Translations under genes and position numbers: made by a program | Part shown: piece by piece, positions 6,684 through 10,473 of the stretch | Layout of the letters: each line of letters starts with the position of its first letter | Position numbering within the stretch: the first letter of the stretch is position 1 | NCBI GenBank assembly: GCA_018710885.1 | Contig: DVJA01000074.1 | Span: 1 to 10,473, forward strand | Length of the DNA stretch: 10,473 nucleotides | Source: Scatomorpha merdigallinarum | GTDB taxonomy: Bacteria; Bacillota; Clostridia; Oscillospirales; Oscillospiraceae | Direction of reading: 5' to 3' | The notes under the pieces: generated by a model | Databases searched by the model: none | Seen by the model: the letters and a program-made list of their open reading frames with translations, nothing else | What the model was told of the DNA's origin: nothing

Positions 6684-7062
6684 GTGTTTCCCTCCCCGGT
6701 TTCCTTTTTGGTCCTTTGGCCTTTCGGTAGGCGGCTTTCTCGCTGCGCCGGCTCATCTCACCGGCGAGCTGCGAGTACCGCTCGGGCCGGACCTCGGCCA
6801 GAGCGTTTAAAAATGCGCTTGCGAGTCCGAAGTCTGTACAGGCGAGCATGGAGCAGCCGCTCTTTCCCAGAGCTTCGGAGAGCTGCTCTTTAGTATACGG
6901 CAGCTCGATATAAAGCGCGCGGCGGCCTTCAAGCCAGCCTCTTGCGCGTTTTACCGCGTTCTCAGAGGCATCGGCCGCTATACAGACTATGCGCGCCTTG
7001 CCGTCGCGGATGGCATATCCGGTCGCGGTCTCTCCCACTTCCAGCCTTCCGGCCCGGCGCAT
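6676..7062 (-). CDS. ylxQ: L7Ae/L30e-like RNA-binding protein YlxQ
   Basis: A small relative of ribosomal protein L7Ae that is expected to bind kink-turn RNA. From ATG 7062 it has 128 residues, with RRAGRLEVGE (2-11), YAIRDGKARIVCIAADASEN (16-35), KEQLSEALGKSG (58-69) and a Lys/Arg-rich tail. The family normally begins with a helix like LNxLGLARRAGKL. The codons just upstream of this ATG are in frame, open, and encode exactly such a helix (TDRALNYLGL), but contain no ATG, GTG or TTG. The true start is therefore probably a near-cognate codon, best ACG at 7095 with GGAGG 6 nt upstream, giving 139 residues and a 20-nt overlap with rnpM. The coordinates given are the conservative ATG version. The end overlaps infB by 8 nt. 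Confidence 0.88.
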   Translation of the reverse strand: MRRAGRLEVGETATGYAIRDGKARIVCIAADASENAVKRARGWLEGRRALYIELPYTKEQLSEALGKSGCSMLACTDFGLASAFLNALAEVRPERYSQLAGEMSRRSEKAAYRKAKGPKRKPGRETHE

Positions 7063-7075
7063 CAGTCCTAGATAG

Positions 7076-7357
7076 TTAAGTGCCCTGTCCGTCGTTATCA
7101 GCCTCCAGGGTCTCGGCGAGGCGCTCCATGACCTCGTCGGGTATTTGCGTTTCCAGCGCCCTTGAGAGCGCCCGGGACTTCACCGCACGGCGCAAGCAAT
7201 CTGCGCTGCGGCATATATAGGCGCCACGCCCCGGCTTTTTGCCCTTCAAGTCGAGGGATATCTCGCCCTCAGGCGAGCGCACAACGCGCAGAAGCTCGGG
7301 TTTGGGCTTCATCTCGCGGCAACCAAGGCATTGGCGCATCGGTATTTTCTTGGGCAT
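7076..7357 (-). CDS. rnpM: YlxR/RnpM family RNA-binding protein (RNase P modulator)
   Basis: A 93-residue protein of the YlxR (DUF448) family, which in Bacillus subtilis has been linked to binding and modulating RNase P. Family signatures are MRQCLGCREMKPKPELLRVV (7-26), with the CxxC pair Cys10/Cys13, and PGRGAYICRSADCLRRAVK (42-60), with the invariant GRGAY and Cys49/Cys54. The acidic C-terminus ends in EADNDGQGT. GGAGG lies 5 nt before the ATG. It starts 23 nt after nusA. Its last codons contain another GGAGG that may serve ylxQ. The position between nusA and infB is the classical one. Confidence 0.94.
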   Translation of the reverse strand: MPKKIPMRQCLGCREMKPKPELLRVVRSPEGEISLDLKGKKPGRGAYICRSADCLRRAVKSRALSRALETQIPDEVMERLAETLEADNDGQGT

Positions 7358-7380
7358 GGCGGCCTCCTTCTTCCTCAGGC

Positions 7381-8433
7381 TCAGTCGAGAGCCATGTCGG
7401 ACTTGATGTCTATCTTGAAGCCCGTCAGCTTCGCGGCGAGGCGGGCATTCTGACCCTCGCGGCCAATGGCCAGGGAGAGCTGGCTGTCGGGCACACGTAC
7501 GCGGCAGGACTTCTCGTCCGTCATCACAACGCTGAGCACCTGTGCCGGCGCCAGGGCGTTGGCTATATAGGTCTCGGGCTGCTCGCTGTACTCGACTATG
7601 TCGAGCTTTTCACCGCCGAGCTCCTTTATGACCTCGGCCACACGCGCGCCGCGCGGTCCCACGCAGGCGCCGATGGCGTCTACATCCGGCTCCTGGCTAA
7701 ACACGGAGAGCTTGGTGCGGGAACCGGCCTCGCGGGCGATGCCCTTTATCTCCACCGTGCCGTCGAATATTTCGGGCACTTCGCGCTCAAATAGGCGGCG
7801 CACAAGGCCCGGATGCGAACGGGAAACAAGTATCTGAACCCCCCTGGATGAACGCCTCACGTCCAGGACATATACCTTGACGGCCTGGCCCTCGGTGAGC
7901 TCTTCGCCGGGTATCTGCTCGGAACGGGCCATAAGGGCCTCGGTGGCGTCCGCGCCCTGTCCGATACGCATGGATATGGCGCCGGTGCGTGGGTCGATGC
8001 GGGACACAGTGCCGGTAAGCGCCTCGTGCTGCTTGTTGTTGAACTCGTCGTATATGAGTCCGCGCTCGGCCTCGCGTATGCCCTGGATTATAACCTGCTT
8101 CGCGGCCTGCGCGGCTATGCGCCCGAATTTCTTTGTCTCGACGGGAATCGTTATCTCGTCGCCCACCACGGCGCGCTTGGAGAGTTTCTTCGCGCTCTCG
8201 ACATCTATCTCCATCGTGGGGTCTTCGACCTCGGCCACGACGGCCTTGTGTACAACAAGCTCAATGCGCTTTTTGTCCTCGTCGAGTATCACTTCGACGT
8301 TTTCGCCGTAATCTGGGTTGTCGCGGCGAAACGCGGCCAGCATCGCCTGCTGGATCTTCTCGTACATGTACTCGCGGGGAATGCCTTTTTCTTTTTCAAT
8401 GTCCTCCACCGCGGCGAAAAATTCTGCGTTCAT
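7381..8433 (-). CDS. nusA: Transcription elongation/termination factor NusA
   Basis: It binds RNA polymerase and nascent RNA, and promotes pausing, intrinsic termination and antitermination complexes. 350 residues, the short form of Firmicutes. The N-terminal RNAP-binding domain starts MNAEFFAAVEDIEKEKGIP and runs to about 130, the S1 domain covers about 136-202, KH1 has CVGPRGARV (257-265), and KH2 has LSLAIGREGQNARLAAKLTG (319-338). It ends ten or so residues after KH2, with no acidic AR1/AR2 repeats, which is normal outside proteobacteria. GGAGG is 7 nt before the ATG. The gap to rimP is 21 nt. In B. subtilis NusA represses its own operon through a leader terminator; the rimP leader here has a candidate for the same. 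Confidence 0.98.
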   Translation of the reverse strand: MNAEFFAAVEDIEKEKGIPREYMYEKIQQAMLAAFRRDNPDYGENVEVILDEDKKRIELVVHKAVVAEVEDPTMEIDVESAKKLSKRAVVGDEITIPVETKKFGRIAAQAAKQVIIQGIREAERGLIYDEFNNKQHEALTGTVSRIDPRTGAISMRIGQGADATEALMARSEQIPGEELTEGQAVKVYVLDVRRSSRGVQILVSRSHPGLVRRLFEREVPEIFDGTVEIKGIAREAGSRTKLSVFSQEPDVDAIGACVGPRGARVAEVIKELGGEKLDIVEYSEQPETYIANALAPAQVLSVVMTDEKSCRVRVPDSQLSLAIGREGQNARLAAKLTGFKIDIKSDMALD

Positions 8434-8454
8434 CTCTTTGCCTCCGTATACGTC

Positions 8455-8913
8455 TTATATAGTCAGACGCAGTCTTACCTGCGCAACCTGTGCACTCGGA
8501 AAACTGAGCGTCTCCCCGCCGGACACTATAGTGACCGTGCCGTCACTGTCGCGGCCCACGAGCTCGCCCACATGGCTCTTGGCGCCCAGCACCGGCTGGT
8601 AGTGGCGCACCTCCACCTGCTCGCCCGTAAAGCGCTCAAAGTCGCCCGGACGCTTTAGCACGCGCTCGGCCCCCGCAGAGGACACTTCAAAGATGTAACT
8701 GGATGGGATGGGGTCGGCCTCGTCCAGCACCGGGTCAAACGCGCGGGAAAAAGTCTCGCAATCGTCTATAGATACGCCGCCTGGCTTGTCAATATACACG
8801 CGCAAATACCAGGCCCCAGCCTCGCGGACGTACTCGACGTCCCATATCTCACAACCGCACTTTTCTGCCACAGGCAGCGCCAATTCAAGCACGCGCTCGG
8901 TAACTTTGCTCAT
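8455..8913 (-). CDS. rimP: Ribosome maturation factor RimP
   Basis: It assists assembly of the 30S subunit (pseudoknot and S12 region in characterised homologues). From ATG 8913 it is 152 residues, with EIWDVEYVREAGAWYLRVYI (22-41), DDCETFSRAFDPVLDE (50-65) and the signature YIFEVSSAGAERVLKRPGDF (73-92), where Ala replaces the usual Pro after SS. The frame continues upstream to an ATG at 8985, but that part translates a leader hairpin and has no RimP similarity. The chosen ATG has GGAGG 4 nt upstream and gives the normal N-terminus. First gene of the operon, preceded by a promoter and structured leader. Confidence 0.96.
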   Translation of the reverse strand: MSKVTERVLELALPVAEKCGCEIWDVEYVREAGAWYLRVYIDKPGGVSIDDCETFSRAFDPVLDEADPIPSSYIFEVSSAGAERVLKRPGDFERFTGEQVEVRHYQPVLGAKSHVGELVGRDSDGTVTIVSGGETLSFPSAQVAQVRLRLTI

Positions 8914-8941
8914 AGCTCCTCCATATTGCCATGTTCTGACA

Positions 8942-8987
8942 GTTTGTTTTTCTCCAAGAAAAAGAGTGGGTCGGGCCCACTCCAAAC
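8942..8987 (-). promoter_or_regulatory. rimP leader: three-way junction with terminator-like hairpin
   Basis: Read as minus-strand RNA there are three stems with no unpaired base between them. A closing stem GTTTG (8987-8983) pairs with CAAAC (8946-8942). Inside it, stem 2 is GAGTGGG/CCCACTC around loop CCCGA (8982-8964), and stem 3 is TTTTTCT/AGAAAAA around loop TGG (8963-8947). Stem 2 followed by TTTTTCTT is a short intrinsic terminator. Stem 3 uses the same T-run, so it offers an alternative state in which the T-run is base-paired. The element lies about 15-60 nt after the predicted transcription start. NusA-dependent termination in the leader of this operon is known in B. subtilis; that this element does the same is inference. 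Confidence 0.6.
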
Positions 8988-9007
8988 AATCCTACACTTA
9001 CGTGAGT

Positions 9008-9036
9008 ATTTTACCACATCACTCAGGGCAATGCAA
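9008..9036 (-). promoter_or_regulatory. Promoter of the rimP-nusA-infB operon
   Basis: On the minus strand TTGCAT (9036-9031) is followed after 17 nt by TAAAAT (9013-9008), and the bases TGG just before the -10 make it an extended -10 (TGnTAAAAT). The start site would fall near 9003-9000, giving a leader of about 88-90 nt to the rimP ATG. It is the only well-formed sigma-A-type promoter found ahead of the operon. Confidence 0.7.
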
Positions 9037-9082
9037 TACTTTTATTATATGTAGACGTACCAAACCGCCGGAAAATAGTTAA

Positions 9083-9105
9083 GGCCGCGCAGGGTACGCG
9101 CGGCC
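9083..9105 (-). terminator. GC-rich hairpin in the rpoC-rimP gap, possible second terminator
   Basis: A perfect 8-bp stem GGCCGCGC/GCGCGGCC with a 7-nt loop. In minus-strand RNA it is followed by TTAACTATTTTCC, a broken T-run, so it may act as a weak backup terminator after rpoC. On the plus strand it is followed by AATAAGAAGG and would not terminate. It could equally be the 3' end of a short transcript from a possible promoter at 9151-9180. Confidence 0.35.
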
Positions 9106-9128
9106 AATAAGAAGGGGGAGTAATGAAA

Positions 9129-9242
9129 ATGAAGAAGTTTGCTTGCAGTGATTATATTATAGGCAAATTGTTAAGCGCAAAAGCGCCGCCGTGTTACAAA
9201 TGTGTTAAGTTCAAACTTGTTTACAGTACGTACATAAAATAA
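9129..9242 (+). CDS. Possible 37-residue lysine-rich micro-protein with CxxC
   Basis: The only plausible plus-strand gene. ATG 9129 is preceded by GGGGGAG with 8 nt spacing; another ATG at 9123 is too close to it. The product is 37 residues, basic (eight Lys), with CYKC at 22-25 and another Cys at 6, and no signal peptide. The frame ends TAA at 9242, right at the edge of the rpoC terminator stem. The stretch is AT-rich, unlike the neighbouring genes. I found no good plus-strand promoter, and a frame of this length arises easily by chance. I do not recognise it. Confidence 0.2.
   Translation: MKKFACSDYIIGKLLSAKAPPCYKCVKFKLVYSTYIK
9151..9180 (-). promoter_or_regulatory. Possible second minus-strand promoter in the rpoC-rimP gap
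   Basis: A perfect TATAAT (9156-9151), part of the overlapping run TATAATATAAT, has TTGCGC (9180-9175) 18 nt upstream, which matches TTGACA at only its first three positions. A transcript from here would cross the hairpin at 9083-9105. It could be an upstream rimP promoter or drive a small RNA. The AT-rich context makes a chance TATAAT quite likely. Confidence 0.3.
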
Positions 9243-9268
9243 AGCGCCGCCTCGTTAAGAGGCGGCGC
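9240..9268 (-). terminator. Intrinsic terminator of rpoC
   Basis: Five bases after the rpoC stop, a perfect 10-bp stem GCGCCGCCTC/GAGGCGGCGC with a 5-nt loop (9244-9268) is followed on the minus strand by TTTATTTTA. Strong stem and T-run make this a standard intrinsic terminator that separates rpoC from the rimP operon. On the plus strand there is no T-run. Confidence 0.9.
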
Positions 9269-9273
9269 CAATC

Positions 9274-10473
9274 TTAAAGTGCGTTGGAGCGGTTGACCAG
9301 CACAGACAGGTCTACGTAATCGGCCTCATCGGTGGCTTCGTCATCGGTTTCCGCTTCAAAGTCGCGGTACATGGTCAGGCCGCTGCCGGCGGGTATGAGC
9401 TTGCCTATGATGACATTCTCCTTGAGGCCGACGAGGTGATCGACCTTGCCCTTGATGGCGGCGTCCGTAAGGACCTTCGTGGTCTCCTGGAAGGAGGCCG
9501 CCGACAGGAAGCTCTCCGTGGCCAGGGAGGCCTTGGTGATACCCATGAGTATCTGGGTGTAGGTGGCGGGCTGGAGCTCGCTGCCGTCCTCGCGCTTCTC
9601 GCCTGCGGCGGCGCGCTCAGCTATGAGCTTGTTCTCACGCCTGAGGTCGATGATATCGACGGTGGCACCGGAGAGCAGCTTGGTGTCGCCGGCCTCCTCT
9701 ACGCGCACTTTGCGGAGCATCTGACGTACAATGACCTCGATGTGCTTGTCGTTGATATCGACGCCCTGCTGACGGTAAACCTTCTGGACCTCCTGGACGA
9801 GGTAGTTGCGCACTCCGGGGCGGCCGAACTCGTCGTCGTCCACGCCGCGGATACGCAGCACGTCGTGCGGGTTGAGCGCACCGGAGGTGAGTTCCTGGCC
9901 CTTGTCAACGTGGTCGCCGTTCTGGACGAGGATACCAGCAGAGTACGGCACGGTGTAGACAACCGTGGCGCCCTCGGCCTCATTGGTGACGGTGATGGCA
10001 AAGATAGCGTTCTTGCGCGTCTCCTCGATGCTGACGGTGCCGGAAATCTCGCTGAGCGTGGCCATACGCTTCGGGCGGCGGGCCTCAAACAGCTCTTCGA
10101 CACGGGGCAGGCCCTGGGTGATGTCGTCGCCGGCTATACCGCCGGTGTGGAAGGTACGCATGGTGAGCTGGGTGCCCGGCTCGCCGATGGACTGAGCGGC
10201 TATGACGCCGACAGCCTCGCCGGGGTTGACCGGGCTGCCGACAGCCAGGTTGATGCCGTAGCAGCGGGCGCATACGCCGCTGGTGGCCTCGCAGGTGAGT
10301 ACGCTGCGGACCAATACGCGGTCTATGCCGCGGGCGGTGAGCACATCGGCATCGGAAGACATGAGCATGTGGTTGGTGTCAAATATGACCTCGCCGGTGG
10401 CCGGATCGACCACGGGCTCGGCAGGATAGCGGCCGTGGATGCTGACGCCGAAGGACTGGACCTCCTGGCCCTT
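9274..10473 (-). CDS. rpoC: DNA-directed RNA polymerase subunit beta', C-terminal part (partial)
   Basis: The last 399 residues of the RNA polymerase beta' subunit; the 5' part is outside the window. The second zinc site shows Cys61-x6-Cys68-x2-Cys71 (fragment numbering), matching the last three Cys of this site in other bacteria. The bridge-helix/trigger-loop block GEAVGVIAAQSIGEPGTQL (85-103) and RTFHTGG (106-112) is intact. It passes directly to ITQGLPRVEELFEARRPK without the large trigger-loop insertion of proteobacteria. The C-terminal assembly region follows with SFLSAASFQETTKVLTDAA, and an acidic stretch precedes the end DLSVLVNRSNAL. A strong terminator follows directly. The direct rpoC-to-rimP order is unusual, since rpoBC is often followed by rpsL-rpsG-fusA. 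Confidence 0.97.
   Translation of the reverse strand, partial: KGQEVQSFGVSIHGRYPAEPVVDPATGEVIFDTNHMLMSSDADVLTARGIDRVLVRSVLTCEATSGVCARCYGINLAVGSPVNPGEAVGVIAAQSIGEPGTQLTMRTFHTGGIAGDDITQGLPRVEELFEARRPKRMATLSEISGTVSIEETRKNAIFAITVTNEAEGATVVYTVPYSAGILVQNGDHVDKGQELTSGALNPHDVLRIRGVDDDEFGRPGVRNYLVQEVQKVYRQQGVDINDKHIEVIVRQMLRKVRVEEAGDTKLLSGATVDIIDLRRENKLIAERAAAGEKREDGSELQPATYTQILMGITKASLATESFLSAASFQETTKVLTDAAIKGKVDHLVGLKENVIIGKLIPAGSGLTMYRDFEAETDDEATDEADYVDLSVLVNRSNAL

Noticed and set aside
8914..8985. 24-codon upstream extension of rimP from an ATG at 8985
   Set aside because: It would translate the leader hairpins. RimP similarity starts at the ATG at 8913, which has its own GGAGG.
8914..9001. T-box or metabolite riboswitch ahead of rimP
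   Set aside because: The leader is only about 88 nt and has no T-box sequence or other riboswitch core that I recognise. An RNA attenuator with simple stems fits better.

Overview
The window is a GC-rich piece of a bacterial chromosome, very probably a Firmicute of class Clostridia and perhaps an Oscillospirales-type gut lineage. Reasons: the order rimP-nusA-rnpM(ylxR)-ylxQ-infB-rbfA-nrnA-truB-ribF, a short NusA without the C-terminal acidic repeats, an RpoC without the large trigger-loop insertion of proteobacteria, a DUF3784-like membrane protein, and an IS3-family element of the kind common in Clostridia. The genus is inference. All confident genes lie on the minus strand, so transcription runs from high to low coordinates.

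Layout in transcription order. 10473-9274 is the C-terminal third of rpoC, closed by a strong intrinsic terminator (9244-9268). The 360-base gap 9273-8914 holds that terminator, a second GC-rich hairpin, an uncertain plus-strand micro-ORF, a good sigma-A-type promoter with extended -10 (9008-9036), and a leader RNA that can fold into a three-way junction containing a terminator-like hairpin (8942-8987). Then follow rimP, nusA, rnpM, ylxQ and infB with short gaps or overlaps. A 205-base gap (4118-4322) is filled almost end to end with hairpins. After it come a DUF3784-like gene, rbfA, nrnA, truB, ribF and an unrecognised lipoprotein gene. The last five are tightly coupled (23-nt overlap, GTGA, 3-nt gap, ATGA). 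At 129 an IS3-family insertion sequence begins and runs out of the window. Its terminal repeat, a hairpin over its first ribosome binding site, and 17 codons of orfA are visible.

Together the genes make an information-processing operon: transcription elongation and termination (NusA), 30S maturation (RimP, RbfA), translation initiation (IF2), RNA-binding accessory factors (RnpM, YlxQ), tRNA pseudouridylation (TruB), nanoRNA and dinucleotide turnover (NrnA), and FMN/FAD synthesis (RibF). No CRISPR array, tRNA or rRNA was seen, and no complete new defence-like system. The points most worth a second look are the three-way-junction leader of rimP, a probable non-AUG (ACG) start for ylxQ, the hairpin-packed infB-DUF3784 gap, and the IS3 element that appears to have split the operon's terminator.
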